Shown here in pieces: positions 22,224 to 28,308 of a DNA stretch of 28,308 nucleotides (positions are counted from its first letter, which is position 1; every line of letters starts with the position of its first letter). The notes beneath the pieces are model-generated. The model was not told the origin of the DNA and ran no database searches. It was given only the letters and a program-made list of their open reading frames with translations. Source of the stretch: a virus; IMG/VR virus record IMGVR_UViG_3300014838_000065, positions 1-28,308 of that record; one strand, written 5' to 3'. A program made the position numbers and the translations under genes.

Positions 22224-22818
22224 TGACATGGAGGCGGGTTTCGAGCCTGCTGCGCATCGTCCTGCCGCTCGGCAAGCCGCCCGGGATTCGACCCGCGATA
22301 CGGTGAAGGTCACGTCACGCCGCGGCGCCATGGTCGTTACGGGCCGCAATGGCGAGCAGCTTACGCGGCGCCGCACTCAGGTCGGCGACCCTTACGATGT
22401 GCCGCTGAACGAAATTCCGGATGGATGGGCATACCAGTGGAACCCGGTTACCGTCCACGGCGAGGAACAGATTCGCCAGCAGAACATGCATTATGCGAAC
22501 GGATGGCGCGCGGTCGATGCCACCCGGCATCCGGGGCGTTGGCTCAAGCCCGGTGCGACCGGCGACATCATCGTGGAGGGCTTACGGCTCGAGGAGCGGC
22601 CCAAGGAACTGAACGACGAAGCTTTGCGGGAGGAAACCCACAAGGCCCGCCAGCAGGTTCGGGACCAGACCGATTCGCTACGGCTGTCGAAGAAACTGCC
22701 GGAGGGGTTTGATGCCGGTCAGAAGTATCGTGGTACGGGCGCAGATGTTAGGCTAACTATCGATCGCAGCCTCGAACTGCCCCCGAGCGACTATCAGCCT
22801 GCGGATGACGACGCGTGA
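22132..22818 (+). CDS. Head-region paralogue with YQWN...RHPG domain and AT-hook
   Basis: ATG 22132 gives 228 residues overlapping the previous gene by 92 bases; TTG 22093 is an alternative. Near the N-terminus PKRRGRPP (17-24) is an AT-hook-type minor-groove DNA-binding motif. Residues about 97-160 (WAYQWNPV, YANGWRAVDATRHPG, TGDIIVEGLRLEERPKE) match the neighbour's domain, with an extra insertion of about 12 residues. The C-terminal part is helical, then acidic. The two genes probably arose by duplication. Function unknown. Confidence 0.65.
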   Translation: MTKAPTAAAQEMPNPAPKRRGRPPTKARPVDDMEAGFEPAAHRPAARQAARDSTRDTVKVTSRRGAMVVTGRNGEQLTRRRTQVGDPYDVPLNEIPDGWAYQWNPVTVHGEEQIRQQNMHYANGWRAVDATRHPGRWLKPGATGDIIVEGLRLEERPKELNDEALREETHKARQQVRDQTDSLRLSKKLPEGFDAGQKYRGTGADVRLTIDRSLELPPSDYQPADDDA

Positions 22819-23114
22819 CGCGCGTTGTGTACGCGCAAGACGGTCGATCTGGCTGGACTTGGCAAGTCCACCATCTATCAGATTTCAATTTTGAAAGGCT
22901 AAATCCAAACATTGAAGGCGCTCCCATTTATTGGAACGGCGATAAGCTTTGGCCGAAGCCAGTCGGCGCAATTGTGGTGAAGGAATGTGACGAAATCAAA
23001 CATTCGGAATACAAACTGAAATACATGGGTTCATGCGGTGAAATGCATGAAACGTTTAGTGATTTTATCAATTGCAAATCATGTTTGCATTTTGAAGCCA
23101 AAGAGGACCAATGA
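22815..23114 (+). CDS. Hypothetical protein (99 aa), GTG start, AT-rich
   Basis: GTG 22815 overlaps the previous stop (GTGA) and the stop overlaps the next ATG (ATGA). The product is aromatic-rich (SGWTWQVHHLSDFNFERLNP), with four cysteines, two as CKSC near the end. Its base composition is clearly more AT-rich than both neighbours, suggesting a separate origin. No family is recognised. Confidence 0.6.
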   Translation: MTRVVYAQDGRSGWTWQVHHLSDFNFERLNPNIEGAPIYWNGDKLWPKPVGAIVVKECDEIKHSEYKLKYMGSCGEMHETFSDFINCKSCLHFEAKEDQ

Positions 23115-24733
23115 CATCCATACTTCTAGCAGTCCCGACCTATAAAAACCAGCTCACCGCATCGACCTTCCTGACCACGCACGCGCTGACAAACCTGATG
23201 CGGTCGAAGGGCATTCCGATGGGGGTAACGGCGATTTCGTCGCCGGACATCGAATGGGTGCGCAATTTCCTTTTAACGTACTGGTACGACAAAACGCCGC
23301 AGTACAGTCACATGCTGTTCGTGGACGATGACATGGCGTTCATGCCCGACGTCGTGGTCGACATGCTGCTATTCAACGAGCCCGTGGTCGGCGCGCTGTA
23401 CCCGAAGAAGGTCTATCCGGTGCAATGGGCGGTTTCTGGCATTGCCAACCCGGAATCGCGCGGGCCGTTCCTCGAGGTCGAGGGGCTGGGATGCGGGTGC
23501 TTCCTGATCCGCCGCGACGCGGTGACTACCATGATCGAAAAGATGCCGCACCTGATCGACACGAAGAAATATGCGACGGAAAACGACTTCATGAACCGGG
23601 AAGGGCTCAATCGCCTGATCCGGCTGTTCAACTGCATCGAGGACACCGATAAGGGTCGGGTTTCCGAGGACATCTCGTTCTGCCGGCGCTGGCGGGAATG
23701 CGGCGGTCAGGTATGGGCTGCGACGCACCACAAGATGGTTCATGTCGGGCCTCATGAGTATGCCCAGACCTATGCGGAATGGGCGCAGGTGGAGATGAAA
23801 AAGGACGCCGATACGCGGGAGGCTGAGATTGCCGCCGCGCCGATCTTCAAGGAGCGTCCCGCACTGCGGGGCAAAGCCTGCAAGCACGGGCTATTCATCT
23901 ACAATCCGAACGACACGTTTATTGGGGCGTCGATGGAGGCTTACGGGGAATGGTGCGAGTACGAGATTGATCTGCTTCGGAAGTTTATCAAGGAAGGCGA
24001 CACGGTTATCGATGTCGGTGCCAATATTGGGACGCATGCGATCGCGTTTTCCATGATGGTGGGCAAGACTGGCAAGGTTTTTGCGTTTGAGCCCCAGCCT
24101 CGATTGGAGGCTATCCTTGCGGCCAACATCCATTTGAACAAGCTGCAAAACGTGTTTTGGTCGGATAAGGCGGTGGGAGATTTTGTAGCTCCAATCAGGA
24201 TTTTGGATATTCCGCCGGATACTGTCCAATATAATTTTGGGGCGGTGAATATTTTCAAAGGGCCAAAGCCGGGATACCCAGACAATGGGCTGGACACCGA
24301 CATGGTCACCATCGACTCGTTCGCCGCCGATATGTCGCCGACGGTCATCAAGATCGACGTAGAGGGCATGGAGGCGGACGTGGTGCGCGGCGCGCGGGAG
24401 ACCATCGAGCGGTGCGGGCCGATCCTGTACATCGAGAATAATGGTGATGATTCGGAGGCTATCACGCCGGCCTTGGACGAGATCGGTTATCGGGCGTATT
24501 GGTCCATAGGTCCGTTTTTCCATCCCATGAACGCATTCAAAAACCCCACCAATATCTGGGGCAACAAGCTTCAAAAGCTCGCTGCAAACCTGATCGCAGT
24601 TCCCAACGATGAAATAGAGCGCTGGGTGCCATTCGTTAAAGCTGAGATGCCTCTGTTTATCGGCGCGGACGACAACTGGCGCAAGGCTATCGAGCGGATG
24701 GCGGCGGCTTACCACAAGCAGGCAGCGGAATGA
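23111..24733 (+). CDS. Glycosyltransferase (GT-A) / FkbM methyltransferase fusion
   Basis: A 540-residue two-domain protein. Residues 1-240 form a GT-A-type glycosyltransferase: start strand ILLAVPTYKN, metal-binding acidic motif LFVDDDM (D72-D74), GLGCGCFLIRRD and GRVSEDISFCRRW, where SED could supply the base. Residues about 275-445 form an FkbM-family SAM-dependent methyltransferase: VIDVGANIGTHA (299-310) binds SAM, VFAFEPQP follows, and VIKIDVEGMEADVVRGA (412-428) is the FkbM hallmark. The fusion would transfer a sugar and O-methylate it, or act on a glycan twice. The substrate (virion protein, host envelope or DNA) is not visible. It is coupled by ATGA at both ends to small genes within the late operon. 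Confidence 0.88.
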   Translation: MTSILLAVPTYKNQLTASTFLTTHALTNLMRSKGIPMGVTAISSPDIEWVRNFLLTYWYDKTPQYSHMLFVDDDMAFMPDVVVDMLLFNEPVVGALYPKKVYPVQWAVSGIANPESRGPFLEVEGLGCGCFLIRRDAVTTMIEKMPHLIDTKKYATENDFMNREGLNRLIRLFNCIEDTDKGRVSEDISFCRRWRECGGQVWAATHHKMVHVGPHEYAQTYAEWAQVEMKKDADTREAEIAAAPIFKERPALRGKACKHGLFIYNPNDTFIGASMEAYGEWCEYEIDLLRKFIKEGDTVIDVGANIGTHAIAFSMMVGKTGKVFAFEPQPRLEAILAANIHLNKLQNVFWSDKAVGDFVAPIRILDIPPDTVQYNFGAVNIFKGPKPGYPDNGLDTDMVTIDSFAADMSPTVIKIDVEGMEADVVRGARETIERCGPILYIENNGDDSEAITPALDEIGYRAYWSIGPFFHPMNAFKNPTNIWGNKLQKLAANLIAVPNDEIERWVPFVKAEMPLFIGADDNWRKAIERMAAAYHKQAAE

Positions 24734-25023
24734 CTATCATCGACAGCGGGCTACCGGACATTCCTACGCCAAGCCAGCAGGAGATTGATGCGTGGAATGA
24801 ATGGTCGTCCAGTCGCCCAGATATCGTCCGCAAGATGTGCGAGAGCCTCCCGCCTTGGTATTATTATGATATGCCTAAAACTGGCCAAGTGGCTGTTGTG
24901 GAGGCTTATTCTGAGGACGGGACGGTTCGGGTTCTAATCGTTGGAGATTCGGTCAGCATCCCGTCTATCGTACCCATTGGAGTATTCGGAGTCGATCCAA
25001 ATGACTTGGTACGCAGGCAATAA
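24730..25023 (+). CDS. Hypothetical protein (97 aa) after the fusion enzyme
   Basis: Coupled by ATGA. The protein is Pro/Trp/Tyr-rich in its first half (SQQEIDAWNEWSSSRPD, LPPWYYYDMPKTGQ) and then forms beta strands (VAVVEAYSEDGTVRVLIVGD, IVPIGVFGVDP). It could be a small beta-barrel, but no family is recognised. It is the last plus-strand gene before the minus-strand cassette; its stop touches the A-tract of the minus-strand terminator. Confidence 0.65.
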   Translation: MTIIDSGLPDIPTPSQQEIDAWNEWSSSRPDIVRKMCESLPPWYYYDMPKTGQVAVVEAYSEDGTVRVLIVGDSVSIPSIVPIGVFGVDPNDLVRRQ

Positions 25024-25049
25024 AAAACCCCGCCATTTCTGACGGGGCC
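25021..25049 (-). terminator. Rho-independent terminator of the minus-strand cassette
   Basis: Read on the minus strand, a CCCCGTC/GGCGGGG stem (25041-25047 with 25028-25034, one mismatch, six-base loop) is followed by six T (25022-25027). It lies about 20 bases after the stop of the Ig-like gene. It may also impede plus-strand readthrough but lacks a T-tract in that direction. Confidence 0.8.
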
Positions 25050-25069
25050 AAGTCGGGAGGTAACCTGAT

Positions 25070-25822
25070 TTAGGCGACAGTCTGGGTCAGGACCGATGAG
25101 GTCGAGCCAGCGTTATTAGCGTCGCCACTATAGACCGCCGTGATGGCGTGAGAGCCGGCAGGGGCGGCAAAGGTCGCCGAGAACGTGGTCGTTCCGGTGG
25201 AGTCCAGAGTGCCTGTGCCGAGTACGGTGGCGCCATCCAGGAACTGCACTGTTCCAGTTGGCGACGGTGATACGGGCGCCGCGGCGATGGACGATTGCGG
25301 CAGGTTCTGTATGGTGCTGGGCGCGCCAGTGGCGGTGGACTTGGCTTGTGGCGTGGCAGCGGACGTCTGCACCACAACAGCGGTGAGAACCACCGGAGTG
25401 CCCACGGTCCCCGGGTTGGTACCTGAGGTTACGGTAATGGAGGTTGCCGCAGTTCCGCCGATGCCTGTACCGGTTCCCGTCGCTGACGGTGTATTGGCGA
25501 GGATAGCGTCGGAAATCTCTTGTTTATGCGCGTTGATGGCCGCGAAGATCGCGTTCACCTTGGCGACGCCGGCGGGGCTGATAGGCTCGCCAGCCAATGC
25601 TTGATCGAGCTGGGTCTTGATGCCTGAGGTGAGGGTGATTAGCGAATCAACTTCGGTTTTCTCTGCGGCAGTGTTGGCAAGTACGTCGTCGAGGGTTGCG
25701 TCGGCCATGGCCTGGTGCCTTTCAATGGCGGTGAATTCTCTGAGCGATAGCTGTTCTAGATGGATCAGCCGGCTTTCGATCCGAGCAAGTGTTGCCAGCA
25801 CATGGGGCCACGAGAACTGCAT
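25070..25822 (-). CDS. Ig-like (Big_3-type) domain surface protein
   Basis: This minus-strand gene encodes 250 residues. ATG 25822 has AGGTGG just upstream; ATG 25708 is an alternative. Residues 1-110 are helical, with a coiled-coil look (TLDDVLANTAAEKTEVDSLI..., VNAIFAAINAHKQEI). A Thr/Gly/Ala/Ser-rich linker covers about 110-180. The C-terminal about 65 residues form a bacterial Ig-like repeat of the Big_3 type (GTVQFLDGATVLGTGTLDS, HAITAVYSGDANNAGS). Phage Ig-like domains sit on virion surfaces and can aid weak adhesion to cell surfaces or glycans. No signal peptide is evident. Opposite orientation, its own terminator and a candidate promoter mark it as part of a moron-like insert. Confidence 0.8.
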   Translation of the reverse strand: MQFSWPHVLATLARIESRLIHLEQLSLREFTAIERHQAMADATLDDVLANTAAEKTEVDSLITLTSGIKTQLDQALAGEPISPAGVAKVNAIFAAINAHKQEISDAILANTPSATGTGTGIGGTAATSITVTSGTNPGTVGTPVVLTAVVVQTSAATPQAKSTATGAPSTIQNLPQSSIAAAPVSPSPTGTVQFLDGATVLGTGTLDSTGTTTFSATFAAPAGSHAITAVYSGDANNAGSTSSVLTQTVA

Positions 25823-25864
25823 GCCACCTAATACGCTAAAATCATGAATGTTCCAATATGGATT

Positions 25865-25969
25865 TTAGCAGCCGTCGCAAACGCGCGGGTTGAACGATTC
25901 GGCCGGCGGTGCGCAATCGGTCTCGCCGTCAACGTGTTCGCAGCCTCGTGCGGGAACGCCCGAACCCAC
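25865..25969 (-). CDS. Possible small Cys-rich protein (34 aa), minus strand
   Basis: Between the two other minus-strand genes, GTG 25969 opens a 34-residue frame with four cysteines (C10, C18, C31, C34) and many acidic residues (EHVDGETDCAPPAESF, VCDGC). The frame remains open well upstream of the GTG. The ribosome site is weak. It fills a 154-base gap that otherwise holds nothing I can identify. Confidence 0.3.
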   Translation of the reverse strand: MGSGVPARGCEHVDGETDCAPPAESFNPRVCDGC

Positions 25970-25976
25970 TTCGTCG

Positions 25977-26153
25977 TTAACGAATGGGTGATCCGAAGTC
26001 GTGCAGGCCGAGAATCCCCACGAGGATAAACAGGATTAGCCAGCCGCCGAACGGCCCCCATGCGTAGGGGGATGGGCGCCACGGGTTCATGCCGAAAATC
26101 CCGAAAACACCGACGAGAACGTAGATGAGCCAAAACCAAATATTTGCACCCAT
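25977..26153 (-). CDS. Small two-helix membrane protein (58 aa), minus strand
   Basis: ATG 26153 on the minus strand is preceded by GGAGGAATCGTC, a strong ribosome site. The protein has two hydrophobic helices: residues 3-22 (ANIWFWLIYVLVGVFGIFG) and 36-52 (FGGWLILFILVGILGL), joined by a Trp/Pro-rich loop (NPWRPSPYAWG). Similar small membrane proteins are common in Bradyrhizobium and its phages. It may sit in the inner membrane; a superinfection-exclusion role would suit a moron but is only a hypothesis. Confidence 0.75.
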   Translation of the reverse strand: MGANIWFWLIYVLVGVFGIFGMNPWRPSPYAWGPFGGWLILFILVGILGLHDFGSPIR

Positions 26154-26194
26154 GACGATTCCTCCGTTAGAAGCGCCCGACCAGAAGCAATGTG

Positions 26195-26222
26195 TCTATA
26201 CCACGAAAGTTCCATCTGGTAA
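26195..26222 (-). promoter_or_regulatory. Candidate promoter of the minus-strand cassette
   Basis: On the minus strand TTACCA (26217-26222) and TATAGA (26195-26200) are spaced by 16 bases, about 40 bases before the ribosome site and start at 26153. It lies inside a dyad with perfect 7-bp arms GTCTATA/TATAGAC (26194-26200 and 26223-26229), which could be an operator. Confidence 0.45.
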
Positions 26223-26231
26223 TATAGACCT

Positions 26232-26615
26232 ATGGCAAAACCGGATCTTGATTGGTTTGCCTCGATGCTGCCGCCCAAGCGGGCCAGATCGAGGCGGCAG
26301 TCAGAACTTCATAAGTTTATCTCTACGCCGTGTCCCTATTGCGGTGACGAAATGAGCAAAATGTTACCCCGTCACGGCAAGCAAAATTCGACCGACATGA
26401 AATTCCCGACGCGCGATCACATAGTTCCCAAATCCAAAGGAAAAACATTGTCTGGGAATAAAATCATCGTGTGTCGGGAGTGTAACGAACTCAAAGGCCC
26501 CCGCGACTTGAAGGAGTTTTTTATCTATCTGGCGTCACATCCTCCGTCACCGCGAAAGCTAAAGCGCATTCATCACGTCAAGCGTCTGCTATTCGAAATG
26601 GCACCGTCAGATTGA
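26232..26615 (+). CDS. HNH endonuclease
   Basis: The 127-residue protein carries a canonical HNH core: CPYCGDEM (about residues 34-41), then TRDHIVPKSKGKTLSGNKIIVCRECNELKG (about 59-88). The central DH, the Asn and the CxxC pairs are all in place, and the metal site looks intact. The N-terminus is basic. The gene is somewhat AT-rich and lies between the minus-strand cassette and the capsid module, typical of a mobile homing-type nuclease; some HNH proteins near capsid genes instead assist terminase. No clear ribosome site precedes ATG 26232. Confidence 0.8.
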   Translation: MAKPDLDWFASMLPPKRARSRRQSELHKFISTPCPYCGDEMSKMLPRHGKQNSTDMKFPTRDHIVPKSKGKTLSGNKIIVCRECNELKGPRDLKEFFIYLASHPPSPRKLKRIHHVKRLLFEMAPSD

Positions 26616-26651
26616 CAGCTATATGAAAAACGAATATAGCCAATCTAATTA

Positions 26652-26681
26652 CTCGGGGAGCGCAAGGCTCCGAGAGCTTTT
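26652..26681 (+). terminator. Hairpin with short T-tract after the HNH gene
   Basis: CTCGGGGAGC and GCTCCGAG form a stem with one bulged G around a short loop, followed by AGCTTTT (T at 26678-26681). This could be a weak terminator or processing hairpin before the decoration/capsid genes. The rest of the 26616-26814 gap shows no gene or promoter that I can support. Confidence 0.4.
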
Positions 26682-26814
26682 AGGGCAAGCGGAAGTTAGC
26701 AGCGTCTCTCTTCCCAGCCACGTCAATCGTTCCCCGCGCGGAATGATATTTTCCGGCTAAAATCCAAGGCAGGGCCTGCTTAGGAAGCCTCCAAAAGGGA
26801 GCTTGCCTACCGCC

Positions 26815-27441
26815 ATGGCCAACACACAAACCGCTTTCGGATTCCGCCATGTCGGGTTTCTGCCCGGCGCATCCCCCGATTACCAGCTTTCCACGCGGCT
26901 GATCGCATCAAGCAACACCACGTCGATTTATTTCGGTGATCCGATCATCAAAGTGGCGACCACCCAGTACATCGCTGCCGCAACCGCCAACACCATCACC
27001 GTCGACGGCATATTTCAGGGGTGCATGCTCATCCCATCCACCGGCGGCGCTCCAGTATTTTCGCCATACTATCCTGGGGCGGCCGGCGCCGACGTGACGG
27101 CCTACGTGATAGAGGCCCCCAGCGCACTGTTCATGGCCGCCGCCACCAATACCAACATCCCGAACACCCTGATCGGACAGAATATCGGTTTCTCGACCGG
27201 TACGGGCTCGACGTTCGGTGCCGGACTTTCCGGATATACGCTGGATCAGAGCACCACGGCCACCACCAATACCCTGCCGTTCCAGCTTGTGGCACTGCTC
27301 GGTGCACCCGGCAATAGCAACTGGGGCAGCGGCGGCGCGGGTGCCGGAGCAGGCAACGGTGCCGATTCAACTTCGGCGTACAATTGGTGCATCGTCTGCT
27401 TCCAAAACCAACGCTTCAAGCAGCTAACGGGAGTGGCGTGA
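26815..27441 (+). CDS. Putative capsid decoration/head-stabilising protein
   Basis: I take ATG 26815; TTG 26803 is an alternative but too near the GGGAG. The 208-residue protein starts MANTQTAFGFRHVGFLPGASPDY, an opening widespread in proteins encoded just before the major capsid protein. It is Thr/Ala/Gly/Ser-rich, beta-rich and has few charged residues (YFGDPIIKVATTQYIAAATA, VTAYVIEAPSALFM, Gly-rich GSGGAGAGAGNGAD near the C-terminus). Proteins in this position often form trimers or spikes on the capsid surface. Function is by position and composition. Confidence 0.7.
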   Translation: MANTQTAFGFRHVGFLPGASPDYQLSTRLIASSNTTSIYFGDPIIKVATTQYIAAATANTITVDGIFQGCMLIPSTGGAPVFSPYYPGAAGADVTAYVIEAPSALFMAAATNTNIPNTLIGQNIGFSTGTGSTFGAGLSGYTLDQSTTATTNTLPFQLVALLGAPGNSNWGSGGAGAGAGNGADSTSAYNWCIVCFQNQRFKQLTGVA

Positions 27442-27478
27442 TCTGAGCAATCGGACGCACGCGCGACCATGATTTAAT

Positions 27479-27484
27479 AGGAGG
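27479..27484 (+). promoter_or_regulatory. Shine-Dalgarno that fixes an ATC start for the capsid gene
   Basis: A perfect AGGAGG lies five bases before ATC at 27490. No ATG, GTG or TTG occurs in this frame between the in-frame stop TAG at 27478-27480 and ATG 27562, which has no ribosome site. A copy of the eight bases ending in CAT, at 27463-27470, is followed by ATG-ATT-TAA. Confidence 0.8.
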
Positions 27485-27489
27485 CGACC

Positions 27490-28308
27490 ATCCCCGTAGC
27501 TCTCGCAAATATTCGCTCCGAACTCCTGCCCGGATTATTTGACGTACGCGGTTCGTACGAAATGATACCGAGACAATGGGACAAGGTTTTCAAGACCCAC
27601 AAATCGAACATGGCGGTCGAGAGATCGACGCAGATGGCGTTTGTGGGTCTGCCGTTCCTCAAGGACGAGGGTGCGGCCACTCAGTTCGACAACAATGCCG
27701 GCGAGAGGTTTACGTGGGCGTTCGTGCATATCGAGGTGGCGCTGGGCTACGCGATTACCCGCAAGGCCATCGACGACAATCTGTACAAGGCACAAGTCAA
27801 TCCGACTAACCTAAAACTGCAGGAAGCGTTTGCGCAGTTCAAGGAAATCCAGGGCGCCAACGTCTTGAACCTTGGCAACGTCTACAATTCCGCGCAGATC
27901 GGCGACGGCCAGGCGCTGTTCTCGACCGCGCATCCATTCGATGGCGGCACATGGGCGAACACCTCGAGCGTTCCCAAGTCGCTCAACGAGTCATCGCTTC
28001 TCGCCAACATGACCAACGTCCGCACCAATTTCGTCAACGAACGCGGTCTTCGTATTTTGTCCCGCGCCCGTCGACTGGTTGCGCCGACCGGTCTCGAGGC
28101 CGTTGCGATCCGCCTGTGCAAGACCGAGCTCCGGCCCGGCACCGCGCAGAACGACGTCAACGCCATCCTCACCCTGTCGGGCGGACTGCCGGAAGGCTTC
28201 ATCGTCCTGGACTTCCTCACATCCGCCTTCGCGTGGTTCCTCACGACGAATATCGAAGGCCTCATCCATATGCTCCGTATTCCTTACGAGAGCGACATGT
28301 GGGTTGAC
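27490..28308 (+). CDS. Major capsid protein, N-terminal part (3' end outside window)
   Basis: The frame runs open from 27481 to the end of the window, so at least 273 residues are visible. Product features resemble Mu gpT-type/HK97-fold major capsid proteins: PVALANIRSELLPGLFDV at the start, HKSNMAVERSTQMAF, EVALGYAITRKAIDDNLY, ALFSTAHPFDGGTWAN and RILSRARRLVAPTGLEAVAIR. The expected first Met is an ATC codon at 27490, five bases after AGGAGG; the first canonical start (ATG 27562) would delete 24 residues. The order decoration-capsid after scaffold and portal is standard. I infer the shell subunit role; the 3' end is missing. Confidence 0.85.
   Translation, partial: MPVALANIRSELLPGLFDVRGSYEMIPRQWDKVFKTHKSNMAVERSTQMAFVGLPFLKDEGAATQFDNNAGERFTWAFVHIEVALGYAITRKAIDDNLYKAQVNPTNLKLQEAFAQFKEIQGANVLNLGNVYNSAQIGDGQALFSTAHPFDGGTWANTSSVPKSLNESSLLANMTNVRTNFVNERGLRILSRARRLVAPTGLEAVAIRLCKTELRPGTAQNDVNAILTLSGGLPEGFIVLDFLTSAFAWFLTTNIEGLIHMLRIPYESDMWVD

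Noticed and set aside
23891-24715. Minus-strand frame opposite the FkbM domain
   Set aside because: The plus-strand protein has clear conserved motifs across the same bases.
25844-26029. Plus-strand 61-aa frame within the minus-strand cassette
   Set aside because: The minus-strand membrane gene in the same area has a strong ribosome site and two helices, and the plus frame has neither.
26651-26720. tRNA-like folding region
   Set aside because: No acceptor stem, T-loop GTTCGA signature or CCA; only one hairpin is convincing.

Overview
The window looks like about 28 kb of a tailed-bacteriophage (Caudoviricetes) genome or prophage from an alphaproteobacterial, probably Rhizobiales/Bradyrhizobium-like, host. 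The phage call is firm: a terminase pair, portal, GroES-like co-chaperonin, putative scaffold, decoration-like protein and major capsid protein occur in packaging/head-module order. The host call is inference from general protein resemblance and moderately high GC with high GC3. No integrase, repressor, lysis or tail gene is visible, so lifestyle and tail type are undecided. No tRNA, rRNA or CRISPR was found.

Layout. Positions 1-8900 form an early/accessory region of small, tightly coupled genes. They include the end of a pentapeptide-repeat protein, a DUF968-like HNH nuclease, an HNH/AP2-like endonuclease, a KTSC protein, a RecT/Bet-type annealing protein, a frameshifted HNH_3 endonuclease, two small exported proteins and an orphan ParB-methyltransferase fusion. 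Positions 8900-12650 hold packaging (small terminase, a run of small genes, large terminase). Positions 12650-25020 hold the portal and many small proteins: an RGGK-motif protein, a Tat-signal protein, a GroES-like protein, a minimal Rnl2-type RNA ligase, a putative scaffold, a paralogous pair sharing a YQWN...RHPG domain (one with an AT-hook), and a 540-residue glycosyltransferase/FkbM-methyltransferase fusion. Positions 25020-26230 are a minus-strand, moron-like cassette with its own terminator and candidate promoter; it encodes an Ig-like surface protein and a two-helix membrane protein. An HNH gene, a decoration-like protein and the start of the major capsid protein close the window.

How it works together. 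About 19 gene junctions are four-base ATGA/GTGA overlaps, implying long polycistronic, translationally coupled transcripts on the plus strand. Terminase subunits would drive DNA through the portal into a shell built from capsid, putative scaffold and decoration protein, with GroES-like help in folding. Bet, the HNH proteins, the methyltransferase and the RNA ligase are nucleic-acid functions. The glycosyltransferase-methyltransferase fusion and Ig-like protein point to surface modification or adhesion.

Most notable points: the capsid gene has no canonical start codon (ATC follows a perfect AGGAGG); two genes show clear reading-frame switches; three consecutive perfect or near-perfect hairpins lie inside the methyltransferase gene; and the minus-strand cassette interrupts the late operon.
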